A DNA stretch of 64,000 bases from MWBF01 sp040772005 (GCA_040772005.1 JAXGYZ010000002.1:1302001-1366000); one strand, 5' to 3'. Shown: positions 35,790 through 43,525, numbered from the stretch's first letter. Translations and numbers: made by a program. The notes: generated from the sequence alone by a model not told the origin.

Positions 35790-37523
35790 ATGACTACGAC
35801 GCTGGAGTCGCCGGTCCAGGTTGTGCGGGCAGAGCCGCGCACGACTGCCCAGGTTAAGTTCGCAGACGGCCGCACGTATGAGGCGCCCGTCGGCACATTG
35901 TTGGAGTGGTATGTCCGCGCAGCGGCCGCGGACCAACCCTGGCCCAGCCCGATCGTCGCCGCGCTGATCGACAATCAGTTGCGCGAGCTGACGTACCCGG
36001 TGGAGCACGATATCCTTGTCCAGCCGCTCGGCATGGATGACCGCGACGGCAGCCGCATCTACCGCCGCTCGCTCACGTTTCTGCTGGTCGTGGCTGCCAG
36101 CGAGCTTTTCCCCGAAGCACGCCTGACCGTGGACCACTCGGTCACGTTTGGCGGCTTCTACTGTGAGGTGGAGGGCCGCGGCCCCTTTACGCCCGGCGAG
36201 CTGGCGCAGATCGAGGCGCGGATGCGCGAGATCGTGGCGCTGGATGCGCCCATCCACAAGCAGCGCGCGCCGCTGGCCGATGCCATCGAGCTGTTCCATC
36301 GCCGCGGGGAGGAGGACAAGGTCAGGCTGCTGCGCCACCGCAACAAGAGCTACCTGGTGCTGTATGAGATGCGTGGGTATGCGGGTTACTTCCACGGCTA
36401 CATGACGCCCTCTGCCGGTTACGTGCCCTACTTCAATCTGCATCCCTACGATCCGGGCTTCATCCTGCGCTTCCCGACGCGGCGGCAGAACACCGCGCTG
36501 GAGCCGGTGGTGGAGTATCCCAAACTGGTTGCGGTGTTTCGCGAGTACGGCCAGACGCTGCGGCTGCTCGGCGTGCAGGATGTTGGCGCGCTGAACGACG
36601 CCATCCTGGCCGACCGCACCGGGGAGATTGTCCTGGTTGCGGAGGCACGCCATGAGCAGCGCATCGCGCGCATCGCAACGCAGATTGCGGAGCACCATGA
36701 GCAGTTGCGCCTGGTGCTCATCGCCGGCCCGTCGTCGTCAGGCAAGACGACCTTTTCGAAGCGGCTGGCCGTGCAATTGCTTGCCAATGGTGTGCGGCCT
36801 ATCGCGATCGAGCTGGACAACTACTTCGTAGATCGCGAGCTGACCCCGCGCGACGAGCAGGGCAACTACAACTTCGAGGTGTTGGAGGCGCTGGACCTGC
36901 CGCTTTTCAACGAGCAGTTGGCTGCGCTGATGGCCGGCCAGGAGGTCCAGTTGCCCCGCTACAACTTTATCACAGGCAAGCGCGAGCCGGGGAGCGTGAT
37001 CCAGTTGGGTCCCGACCAGATACTGCTCATCGAGGGCATCCATGGCCTGAATCCGCGCCTGGTGTCGGGCGTCCCCGCCGAACGGGTCTTCCGTATCTAC
37101 ATCTCGGCGCTGACGCAGCTCAACATCGACCGGCACAACCGCGTCTCCACGACCGACAACCGGTTGATCCGGCGCATCGTGCGCGACGCGCGCACGCGCG
37201 GCTACACTGCAGCCGACACGATCGGCCGCTGGGAGAGCGTCCATCGGGGCGAGCGCGACTTCATTTTCCCGTACCAGGAAAACGCGGATGTGATGTTCAA
37301 CTCTGCGCTGGTCTACGAGTTGTCTGCGCTGAAGCCGCTGACCGAGCCGCTGCTGCGCCAGATCGAGCCGGGCGAGCCCGGTTTCACCGAGGCCAAGCGC
37401 CTGCTGGCCTTCCTCCAATGGTTCGAGCCGGTGCCGTCCGACCCGATCCCCGACAATTCCATCCTGCGCGAGTTTATCGGCGGCAGTAATCTGGAGAAGT
37501 TCGCACCCTGGCAGCGGACATGA
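35790..37523 (+). CDS. Nucleoside (uridine-like) kinase with N-terminal TGS/threonyl-tRNA-synthetase-like domain
   Basis: The 577-residue protein has three parts. The N-terminal about 60 residues form a ubiquitin-like TGS domain (VKFADGRTYEAPVGTLLEWY). The middle resembles the ThrRS additional domain (VDHSVTFGGFYCEVE). A C-terminal P-loop kinase follows with AGPSSSGKTTFSKRLA and LIEGIHGLNPRL. This matches the uridine-kinase-like nucleoside kinases of Firmicutes and Chloroflexi that phosphorylate nucleosides with GTP/ATP. ATG 35790 is preceded by an adjoining GTG. It may be co-transcribed with the MoaD-like gene 14 bases downstream. Confidence 0.85.
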   Translation: MTTTLESPVQVVRAEPRTTAQVKFADGRTYEAPVGTLLEWYVRAAAADQPWPSPIVAALIDNQLRELTYPVEHDILVQPLGMDDRDGSRIYRRSLTFLLVVAASELFPEARLTVDHSVTFGGFYCEVEGRGPFTPGELAQIEARMREIVALDAPIHKQRAPLADAIELFHRRGEEDKVRLLRHRNKSYLVLYEMRGYAGYFHGYMTPSAGYVPYFNLHPYDPGFILRFPTRRQNTALEPVVEYPKLVAVFREYGQTLRLLGVQDVGALNDAILADRTGEIVLVAEARHEQRIARIATQIAEHHEQLRLVLIAGPSSSGKTTFSKRLAVQLLANGVRPIAIELDNYFVDRELTPRDEQGNYNFEVLEALDLPLFNEQLAALMAGQEVQLPRYNFITGKREPGSVIQLGPDQILLIEGIHGLNPRLVSGVPAERVFRIYISALTQLNIDRHNRVSTTDNRLIRRIVRDARTRGYTAADTIGRWESVHRGERDFIFPYQENADVMFNSALVYELSALKPLTEPLLRQIEPGEPGFTEAKRLLAFLQWFEPVPSDPIPDNSILREFIGGSNLEKFAPWQRT

Positions 37524-37537
37524 GGGGAGCCTTGACG

Positions 37538-37813
37538 ATGCAGATACGTGTGTATGCGACGCTGCGCGACCTCGTGGGCAGCAGCGTCATCGAACTGGAC
37601 GTGACCGGACCGACCGATGTGCGCGCGATCCTGCAGCAGGCTGCGGCCGCGCATCCGTCGCTCGCGGTCAAGCTATGGGATGCGGATGGCGGTCTGAGCC
37701 GCACGATCCAGGTGCTGGTCAACGGCCGGCCCATCCAGTACCTCCAGGGCCTGGCAACACCGGTCAACCCTGGCGACGACCTTAAGATGTTCCCGCCGAT
37801 TGGCGGTGGTTAA
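37538..37813 (+). CDS. MoaD/ThiS-family ubiquitin-like sulfur carrier
   Basis: The 91-residue beta-grasp protein begins MQIRVYATLRDLVG and ends in FPPIGGG, with the exposed C-terminal Gly-Gly that is adenylated and thiocarboxylated in this family. It could donate sulfur to molybdopterin (MoaD) or to another pathway. Molybdenum/tungsten enzymes nearby (fdhD, the aldehyde ferredoxin oxidoreductase) make a cofactor role reasonable but no moaE is seen. GGGGAG precedes ATG 37538. Confidence 0.88.
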   Translation: MQIRVYATLRDLVGSSVIELDVTGPTDVRAILQQAAAAHPSLAVKLWDADGGLSRTIQVLVNGRPIQYLQGLATPVNPGDDLKMFPPIGGG

Positions 37814-37818
37814 ATGCG

Positions 37819-37845
37819 TTGTGGCCGGTCAGAGACCGGCCACAA
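37819..37845. repeat. Perfect 12-bp hairpin after the MoaD-like gene
   Basis: TTGTGGCCGGTC and GACCGGCCACAA flank a 3-base AGA loop. It may end the nucleoside kinase-moaD transcript, although no T-run follows. Confidence 0.65.
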
Positions 37846-37916
37846 TGGCGCAAAGGCACAGCCGTCAACGAATTAGACATGCCGGGCTTTGGCGCCACGG
37901 CGGATGAAAAACGCGT

Positions 37917-37924
37917 GCTATACT
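37917..37924 (+). promoter_or_regulatory. Extended minus-10 promoter for the bridge-RNA region
   Basis: TGCTATACT (37916-37924) is an extended minus-10. No minus-35 is clear in the linear form. In IS110 elements a stronger promoter often forms when ends are joined in the circle. Confidence 0.45.
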
Positions 37925-37929
37925 GAAGG

Positions 37930-38110
37930 CAGCGGCCGTCCGTAAGAGAGATCGACGCCAATGTGGTGCCAGTAACAGCTAAGCTCGCCAACGAATTGGA
38001 TCCGCGTACCCTAGCGCACCACAGCATGTGGACCCTTCCTTGGGGGAAGCCAACACGCAGGACAATCTGTCCCTTTCGAGAGGGTACGCCAGGACGGGCG
38101 CAGGAGGCAC
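37930..38110 (+). ncRNA. Predicted IS110 bridge RNA
   Basis: The perfect 8-bp stem TGTGGTGC (37962-37969) with GCACCACA (38016-38023) closes a 46-base loop. The loop contains CAACGAATT (37989-37997), identical to the left genomic flank at 37866-37874. On its 3' side is TAGCGC (38012-38017), which can pair with GCGCTG of the right flank (39483-39488, one G-U pair). Downstream, CAGGACAAT (38058-38066) equals the element's right end (39473-39481). This is the layout of target and donor guide segments in IS110 bridge RNAs. The right donor guide is less clear: TGTC (38068-38071) pairs only 4 bases with GACA near the left end. RNA ends are estimates. Confidence 0.75.
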
Positions 38111-38113
38111 AAG

Positions 38114-39364
38114 ATGGAAGTCGTGTTCAAGTTGTGCGCCGGCCTGGACGTCCACAAGAAGATGATTGTGGCTTGTGTGCGCTTGTCGAGTTCCGAAGGG
38201 GTGCGCAGCGTCGTCAAGCGCTTCGGCACGACCTTAGCGGAGTTGGAAGCCCTGGCGGCTTGGCTCGCCGGCTTCGGCATCACCCACGTGGCAATGGAAA
38301 GTACGGGGGTGTACTGGAAGCCGGTCTACAACGTGTTGTCGGCGCAGTTTGAGCTCTGGATTGTGAATGCCCGGGACCTGAAGCAGGTGCCGGGGCGCAA
38401 GACCGACGTCCAAGACGCGGCATGGATCGCGCAGCTCAGGCAATACGGTTTGCTGCAGCGCAGTTTCATCTCGGATGTCGAGCAGCGCGACTTGCGCGAT
38501 CTGACCCGCTACCGCACCCGCTTGCGGGGTGAGCGGACCGCGGCCAGCAACCGGCTGGAGAAGATCCTGGAGGACTCGAACATCAAGCTCTCCCGCGTGG
38601 TCAGTCACATCCAGGGCGTGTCCGCGCGCCTGATGGTGGAAGCGCTGATCCAGGGTGAGACCGACGTGACGAAGATGGCCAATCTGGCGCTATCGACGTT
38701 GCGGCAGAAGATCCCGGAGTTAGAAGCGGCCCTGGTGGGACGCATTTGGGAGCAGCATCGTTTCATGTGGCGTGAGCTGTTGTATCAACTGGACAGCCTC
38801 AATGAACGCATTGCCGCCCTCGATGTGCGCATTCGCCAGGCGACGGCGCCCTATGAGGCCATCGTGCAGCGCTTGGACGCCGTTCCAGGCATCGATCGCG
38901 GCACCGCCGCAGTGATCCTGGCCGAGATCGGGCCTGATGTGACGGCCTTTCCGACCGCCCAGCACCTGGCCTCCTGGGCTTGCGTATGTCCGGGCAACAA
39001 CCTCAGTGCGAACAAGCGCCACAGCGGGCGCACGCGCCGCGGCCAGAACTGGCTGCGCCCAGCCTTGGTGCAAGCCGCCTGGGCCGCCTCGCACACGAAA
39101 GATACCTATCTCAGCTCGCAATTCCATCGCCTGCGCGCCCGGCGCGGCGAAAAGCGCGCCGCCGTCGCCGTCGCCCATTCCATCTTGATCGTGGTCTACC
39201 ACCTCCTGGCCAATCCCGAAGCTGTCTTCACCGAACTCGGTGGCGACTACTTCCTGAAACGCAATGCGGAGCAAGAAGAACGCCGAGCTGTCCGGAAGCT
39301 CACCGCACTGGGGTACAGCGTGACGCTCACCCCAGCCCCAGCGGCCGCGCCCGCACCTAGCTGA
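38114..39364 (+). CDS. IS110-family transposase (DEDD recombinase)
   Basis: The 416-residue transposase has the RuvC-like N-terminal domain with GLDVHKK (first Asp), a Glu in AMESTGVYW, and NARDLKQVPGRKTDVQDA supplying the later acidic residues. The C-terminal Transposase_20 domain has RLDAVPGIDRGTAAVILAEIG and SWACVCPGNNLSANKRHSGRTRRG, with the conserved Ser of the second active-site half. The frame is intact, so the element may be active. GGAGG precedes the ATG. Such enzymes use a bridge RNA to join a target and donor DNA. Confidence 0.93.
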   Translation: MEVVFKLCAGLDVHKKMIVACVRLSSSEGVRSVVKRFGTTLAELEALAAWLAGFGITHVAMESTGVYWKPVYNVLSAQFELWIVNARDLKQVPGRKTDVQDAAWIAQLRQYGLLQRSFISDVEQRDLRDLTRYRTRLRGERTAASNRLEKILEDSNIKLSRVVSHIQGVSARLMVEALIQGETDVTKMANLALSTLRQKIPELEAALVGRIWEQHRFMWRELLYQLDSLNERIAALDVRIRQATAPYEAIVQRLDAVPGIDRGTAAVILAEIGPDVTAFPTAQHLASWACVCPGNNLSANKRHSGRTRRGQNWLRPALVQAAWAASHTKDTYLSSQFHRLRARRGEKRAAVAVAHSILIVVYHLLANPEAVFTELGGDYFLKRNAEQEERRAVRKLTALGYSVTLTPAPAAAPAPS

Positions 39365-39393
39365 CAGTCATCCAGCCGGAATGCTGACTGTCC
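39362..39393 (+). terminator. Hairpin after the IS110 transposase gene
   Basis: GACAGTCA and TGACTGTC flank a 14-base loop immediately after the stop codon; a GC-rich stem (ACCGGC/GCCGGT) follows at about 39400-39417. These lie in the right end of the element. Confidence 0.55.
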
Positions 39394-39497
39394 CACAACA
39401 CCGGCGCCCGGGCCGGTCTAGCTTCGTGTTGCCCGCGACCGGCTAATGGGCAATGTCTCGGGTTTTGTTTTTCAGGACAATGGCGCTGCGGCGCCCG

Positions 39498-39556
39498 GAA
39501 CGCATGAACGAATTGCGGTCTGGAGCAGCTATTCGCTCATGCGTTGCTGGAATGCG
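39498..39556. repeat. AACGCATGAACGAAT hairpin repeat at the IS110 right flank
   Basis: AACGCATGAACGAAT is repeated inverted as ATTCGCTCATGCGTT with one mismatch. A related hairpin (GCAACGCATGAACGCATG and its complement) lies at about 63797-63855. Confidence 0.75.
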
Positions 39557-39576
39557 TTGACGGCTACCCCAGGAAC

Positions 39577-41403
39577 TCAGATAATCTCCAGCTCCCGTAG
39601 CTTGGCCTCAGGCACTACGCCGTCCACCCAGCCGCGCTCCGCATAGTACTCCGCCAGCATCTTGTCCAGCTCGCAGACCGAGCCGAACGAACCCGGCGAC
39701 TGCGAAGGCTCGTTCAGGAAGCGCTTCGGCAGGGTGTCGTCTTTCCCCGTGATGCCGCACAGGTTGTTGATGTGGCGTTCCAGGTTGTAGACGCGCTCGC
39801 CCACCTTCAGCAGGTAGTCCGCAGAGCAGGGCGCGCCGGTGATGGCCGTATACTGCGCGGCGAAGCCGTCGAGCGATTGGGAGAAGGTGCCGAACTTGCA
39901 GACATCCAGGCAGTCGGTCACGGCATGGACGTTCTGGAAGATCATCGCCAGCTTGCCCTTGCCCTCCCAGGCCAGCGGGTCGGCCTTTTCTGAGGGGCCG
40001 AGGACATTGCCGACCACCTCGGCAGCCGGGGTGTAGCCGCGCAGGTGGCACGCGCCGCGATTGGAGGTGGCATAGCCGATGCCCATGCCCTTAATGCCGC
40101 GCGGGTCGTAGGCCGGGATGGCCTGGCCCTTGACGTGCATGCCCAACTCGGGATGGCCCAGCTTGGCCGCAGCCTGGCCTGTGCCTTCGGCCAGGATGTC
40201 GCCCACGCCCTCACGGAACGTGATCTTGCGCATCATTTCGACCATGGCGTGCGTGTCGCCCCAGGCCAGCCCGTCGCCGTTGGCATGGCCGCGCTGCGTG
40301 TATTCCATATACATCGCCAGCACGACGCCGATTTCGATGGCATCGAAGCCCCAGTCATTGGCGCGATCGATCATGAACGCGACGGCCCGGATGTCGTCGT
40401 TGTCGCACATCGCGCCCAGCGACCAGGCCGGTTCGTACTCGATGCTCTCCATGCGGACCTTCCACGGGCCTTCCGTGACCTCGACCTCTTTCTTGCAGGC
40501 GACCGGGCAGGCGTGGCAGGTGGGGTCGTCGACGAGGATGTTCTGCTTGACATATTCACCGCTGAGCAGTTCCGCGCGATCACCGAAGTTGGTGTGCTGC
40601 GCGTTGCGGGTCGGCAGGCCGCCCAGGGCGTTGTCCATGTTCATGAGCACGTTGGTGCCGTAGACCGACAGGCCGCCCTTGCGCGGGGAGGTCACGACGC
40701 GCTCATCGGTGAGCTGTGCCAGCGCCACCTTCTGCGCTGCGCGGAAGGCTTCCCGGTTGGCAGGGCGGGGCCGGTTGGCGTGGACGCCCTTGATGACGAT
40801 GGCCTTGAGATACTTGGAGCCGCCGACCGCACCCGTGCCGCCCCGGCCCGAAGAGCGGTCATTCTCATTCATCCAGTTGGCGAACTTGACCAGATGCTCG
40901 CCGGCCTGCCCGATGGCGATCACGCTGACATCTTTCTCGCCGTGGCGTTCTTTGAGCGTCTCGATGGTTTCATGCACGCCCGTGCCCCAGAGGTCGCTGG
41001 CCGGGTGCAGCGTCACTGTGCCGTTCTCCACCAGGGCATAGACCGGCGTTTCCGCCTTGCCCTTGAAAACGAGGCCGTCCAGCCCCGCCCACTTGAGCCG
41101 CGCCGCAGACCAGCCGCCCTGGTGCGAGTCGGTGACAGTGCCCGTCAGCGGCGACTTCGTCACGACTGCGAGACGGCCGCTCATGTTGACGTCGGTGCCG
41201 GTCAGGGGGCCGTTCATGAAGCACAGGAGGTTGTCCGGCGAGAACGCGTCCACTGTGGGGCCGTTGTCGTAGACGTATTTCACGCCCAGTCCGCGCGCGC
41301 CGATGTACTTGCGCGCATCTTCGTCGTCGATCGGCTTGTAGTCGATGTGTCCGGTCGTCAGGTCGATCCAGGCGACCCGGTTCACAAATCCGCCCAGTGG
41401 CAT
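39577..41403 (-). CDS. Aldehyde ferredoxin oxidoreductase family protein (tungsten/molybdopterin)
   Basis: This 608-residue enzyme family oxidises aldehydes to acids (or the reverse) using a W- or Mo-bis-pyranopterin and a 4Fe-4S cluster, with ferredoxin. Visible features are GARGLGVKYVYDNGP, MSGRLAVVTKSPLTG in the N-terminal cofactor domain, the cluster ligands in CHACPVACKK plus a later Cys in DCLDVCKFG, and GPWKVRMESIEYEPAWSLG. ATG 41403 is chosen because AAGGAGG is 6 bases upstream; the longer frame has no signal. A structured leader with an intrinsic terminator precedes it. A ModE-like regulator and a radical SAM maturase gene lie upstream on the same strand. Confidence 0.93.
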   Translation of the reverse strand: MPLGGFVNRVAWIDLTTGHIDYKPIDDEDARKYIGARGLGVKYVYDNGPTVDAFSPDNLLCFMNGPLTGTDVNMSGRLAVVTKSPLTGTVTDSHQGGWSAARLKWAGLDGLVFKGKAETPVYALVENGTVTLHPASDLWGTGVHETIETLKERHGEKDVSVIAIGQAGEHLVKFANWMNENDRSSGRGGTGAVGGSKYLKAIVIKGVHANRPRPANREAFRAAQKVALAQLTDERVVTSPRKGGLSVYGTNVLMNMDNALGGLPTRNAQHTNFGDRAELLSGEYVKQNILVDDPTCHACPVACKKEVEVTEGPWKVRMESIEYEPAWSLGAMCDNDDIRAVAFMIDRANDWGFDAIEIGVVLAMYMEYTQRGHANGDGLAWGDTHAMVEMMRKITFREGVGDILAEGTGQAAAKLGHPELGMHVKGQAIPAYDPRGIKGMGIGYATSNRGACHLRGYTPAAEVVGNVLGPSEKADPLAWEGKGKLAMIFQNVHAVTDCLDVCKFGTFSQSLDGFAAQYTAITGAPCSADYLLKVGERVYNLERHINNLCGITGKDDTLPKRFLNEPSQSPGSFGSVCELDKMLAEYYAERGWVDGVVPEAKLRELEII

Positions 41404-41451
41404 ATCTTCCTCCTTGAATGATGTTGCGCTTGCGTTGGGTTGATAAGGGAA

Positions 41452-41500
41452 CAAAAAGCGGCAGGACGTTATATCCTATCGATATAACGTCCTGCCGCTT
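41452..41500 (-). terminator. Intrinsic terminator in the leader of the aldehyde oxidoreductase gene
   Basis: A perfect 20-bp stem (41456-41475 with 41481-41500) and 5-base loop is followed on the minus strand by TTTTT. It ends about 53 bases before the start codon, where it can act as an attenuator; it could also simply end the upstream operon. Confidence 0.75.
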
Positions 41501-41511
41501 GCAATTGGCCC

Positions 41512-41632
41512 CGAAAGATGGATTGTTAGCTCTCGGCGCTTCGTCTCAGTGATGGGCGGTGAGAGGTTGGGTCTCACAGACTCCCTTGCGCGAAGCGTAC
41601 GGATTGTGATGTGAAGTGCAAAGTGGATTATA
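41512..41632 (-). ncRNA. Candidate structured leader RNA with promoter, upstream of the aldehyde oxidoreductase
   Basis: On the minus strand TATAAT (41632-41627) predicts a start near 41620. The leader has a 7-bp closing stem CGCTTCG (41597-41591) with CGAAGCG (41543-41537), enclosing hairpins such as TGAGA...TCTCA and GTCT...AGAC. The terminator hairpin follows. This arrangement resembles a riboswitch or other attenuator. Mo/W-cofactor RNAs exist for such genes, but I cannot match this leader to the published consensus from memory. Confidence 0.45.
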
Positions 41633-41672
41633 CATCATCCTGCCGCGCACGCAAATCGGCCGCGGCGGCGGG

Positions 41673-41831
41673 CGGGAATTCCAAATGTGCGCGCGAGTGC
41701 AGGCATGCTGAGCGGAGGCCGCCGCTGGCGGTGAGCGGAGTCGAAGCGCGCCTGCACCGTGGCGATCCTTCGACTGCGGCCCTGCGGGCCTCCGCTCAGG
41801 ATGCTTTGCCGCCTGCATTTGGAATTCCTGT
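41673..41831. mobile_element. Short non-autonomous element, family C, copy 1
   Basis: The ends CGGGAATTCCAAATG and CATTTGGAATTCCTG form inverted repeats. The 9-bp GGCGGCGGG flanks it at 41664-41672 and 41832-41840. The interior has CTGAGCGGAG...GTCGAAG and CCTTCGACTGCGG...CTCCGCTCAGGATGC units in opposite orientation. A second copy lies at 48913-49057. Confidence 0.8.
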
Positions 41832-41879
41832 GGCGGCGGGTGCATCCTTCGACTGCGCAGCGGAAAAACGCTGCTCCGC

Positions 41880-42275
41880 TCAGGATGCTGGCGCGTCCAT
41901 GCCTTGGGAATCGCCGGCAGAGGGTGCACTATCGAACGCCTTGGCGAACAGGCGCTCGATCACTGCGTCGGCTTCGTCGGCGAAGCGGCGGAAGCGGGCG
42001 ACATAATCATGCCCGGCCGCGGTCAGCTGCGCGCTGCCGCCTTTCACGCCTCCGCGCTGGCGTTCGACCAGGCGGAGGCCCAGCGCCTGTTCCATTTCGT
42101 CCAGCCGGTGCCAGGCCAGCGCATAGGTGATCTTCATCTGGCCGGCCGCGGCCCGGATCGAACCCGTCGCGTCGATGGCTTCGAGCAGTTGGACGCGCCA
42201 GCGGCTCAGGACGACCTGGCCCTCCACCTCCAGCCAGAGGTTCGCGTGCACGGAGAGCTGCGGGCCTACGGGCAT
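41880..42275 (-). CDS. ModE-like winged-helix regulator (single domain)
   Basis: The 131-residue protein has the LysR/ModE N-terminal helix-turn-helix: LSRWRVQLLEAIDATGSIRAAAG, then ITYALAWHRLDEMEQALG, and RLVERQRGGVKGGSAQLTAAG. The last motif is typical of ModE. It lacks the C-terminal molybdate-binding MOP domains, so it may sense metal through another partner. ATG 42275 overlaps the end of the radical SAM gene by 10 bases, so the two are coupled. It probably regulates Mo/W genes nearby; target sites were not identified. Confidence 0.88.
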   Translation of the reverse strand: MPVGPQLSVHANLWLEVEGQVVLSRWRVQLLEAIDATGSIRAAAGQMKITYALAWHRLDEMEQALGLRLVERQRGGVKGGSAQLTAAGHDYVARFRRFADEADAVIERLFAKAFDSAPSAGDSQGMDAPAS

Positions 42276-43525
42276 CGGATGATCCCCTGCGCCCACAGGC
42301 AGCCGCCGCACGTGGGGTAGGGATTGCCGAAGCAGTCTTCCTCATTGCTCAGGCTGCAATCGCAGCCGCCGCAGAAGGTGCAGGGCGAGAAGTCGAAGGC
42401 CTGCACGCGGCGGCGGAACGCCAGGTGCTCCGGCTCATACCACAGCTCCGTGAGGCTCTGTCCCGGCAGACGCCCGACGATGTAGCGGCGGCTGACGCGC
42501 GTGCGGTTGTTCAGGTAGCTGGTGTGGTCGTGCAGGAGCGGGAGACAGGGGGTCAGGCTGCCATCCCACCCGACCACGCCCGCGCCGGCCTCGATGAAGG
42601 GACAGCGATTGTTCGCATCGCCCAGGGTTGCGCCGGAGAAGGTGATGCTGCGATTGCTGCGCATGGCCTGGTACAGCACCGGCGCGGTCACCTCGTTGAA
42701 GTCCATCCTGGGCAGATCAAGGTGTGGCGTCCACGGCGAGGGCAGGTAGGCGATATCATTGAGCGCGCGACCATACAGGAGCTCGCTGCGCATCTCTGCG
42801 GTGTAGGGCATCACGTTGGTCACGAGGTACTGCGAAGCGCCCAGCGTGGTGCCCAGGCTGAGCACCGCAGGCAGGTCCGCAATGTTCCGGCGCATGGCGA
42901 CGAACGCAATACCAAGTTCCGGCCGCCGTGGGAGCCGGGGCGCGCGCAGGTCGCTGAACTGCTGGACGTTCTTGAGCACCATCGGCAAGGCCGCGCCGAG
43001 CCGCACGTCGGTGTAGCTCTCCGGCCGCGCGCCGTCCAGCGAGACCCACAGCCGGTCCAGTCCGAGGTCGATCAGATCGCGCGCTCGGGCCTCGGTCAGG
43101 AGGGTGGCGTTGGTAATCATTTCGGTGTAGCAGCCCAGGGCCTTGACGCGCGCCACCATGTCCAGGATGCGCGGGTGGCTGAGCGGCTCACCGAAGCCGC
43201 CGAAGAACACGCTGGGCCGGGGCGTGAACTGCTCCAGCCCGGCCAGGATGGCGGCAAAGGTCGCCTCGTCCATCTTGCCCAGGGACTCATCCCAGATATT
43301 GCGTACACAGGTACGGCACGCCAGGTTGCAGATGTTGGTGGGTTCGATGTACAGCTTGGCGAGGCTGCTCGCCGCGCGGCGCACCGTGACTCCGCCCGTC
43401 TGCTCGGTCAGGGCCGCGGTCTCGCCCGGCCGCAGCCCATACCGCGCGGCTACTTCCGCCGGCAGGACGAGCCGTCCCTGTTCGTCCACAAAGGCGTCTT
43501 GTTGTCCTTGCACGCCACACCTCAC
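42266..43525 (-). CDS. Radical SAM maturase of tungsten-cofactor oxidoreductases, with N-terminal AbrB-like domain
   Basis: The 419-residue protein has an AbrB/SpoVT-like N-terminus (residues about 11-50: VDEQGRLVLPAEVAARYGLRPGE). The radical SAM core follows with Cys66, Cys70, Cys73 (CNLACRTC). A C-terminal SPASM/twitch-type cluster region includes CTFCGGCDC, EDCFGNPYPTCGGC. This matches the radical SAM proteins paired with tungsten aldehyde ferredoxin oxidoreductases. The AOR gene is two genes downstream on the same strand. GTG 43525 is the most upstream start; ribosome-site evidence is modest (GGGG). Confidence 0.85.
   Translation of the reverse strand: MRCGVQGQQDAFVDEQGRLVLPAEVAARYGLRPGETAALTEQTGGVTVRRAASSLAKLYIEPTNICNLACRTCVRNIWDESLGKMDEATFAAILAGLEQFTPRPSVFFGGFGEPLSHPRILDMVARVKALGCYTEMITNATLLTEARARDLIDLGLDRLWVSLDGARPESYTDVRLGAALPMVLKNVQQFSDLRAPRLPRRPELGIAFVAMRRNIADLPAVLSLGTTLGASQYLVTNVMPYTAEMRSELLYGRALNDIAYLPSPWTPHLDLPRMDFNEVTAPVLYQAMRSNRSITFSGATLGDANNRCPFIEAGAGVVGWDGSLTPCLPLLHDHTSYLNNRTRVSRRYIVGRLPGQSLTELWYEPEHLAFRRRVQAFDFSPCTFCGGCDCSLSNEEDCFGNPYPTCGGCLWAQGIIRCP

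Larger units (their letters stand above)
37872..39481 (+). mobile_element. IS110-family insertion sequence with upstream bridge-RNA region
   Basis: The element holds one DEDD transposase gene and a 240-base non-coding left end, and shows no terminal inverted repeats or target duplication, as expected of IS110. Boundaries are placed by guide matches. The left flank ends CAACGAAT (37866-37873) and the right end of the element is CAGGACAAT (39473-39481), both ending in AAT, which would contain the shared core dinucleotide. If joined without the element, the flanks read CAACGAATGGCGCTGCGG. That core, GAATGGCGCTGCGG, is also found in intergenic repeats at 17901 and, inverted, inside both family B elements. 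Boundaries are inferred to within about two bases. Confidence 0.8.

Noticed and set aside
38068..38071. TGTC as the right donor guide of the IS110 bridge RNA
   Set aside because: Only four bases pair with the element's left end, too few to claim. Listed as unresolved.
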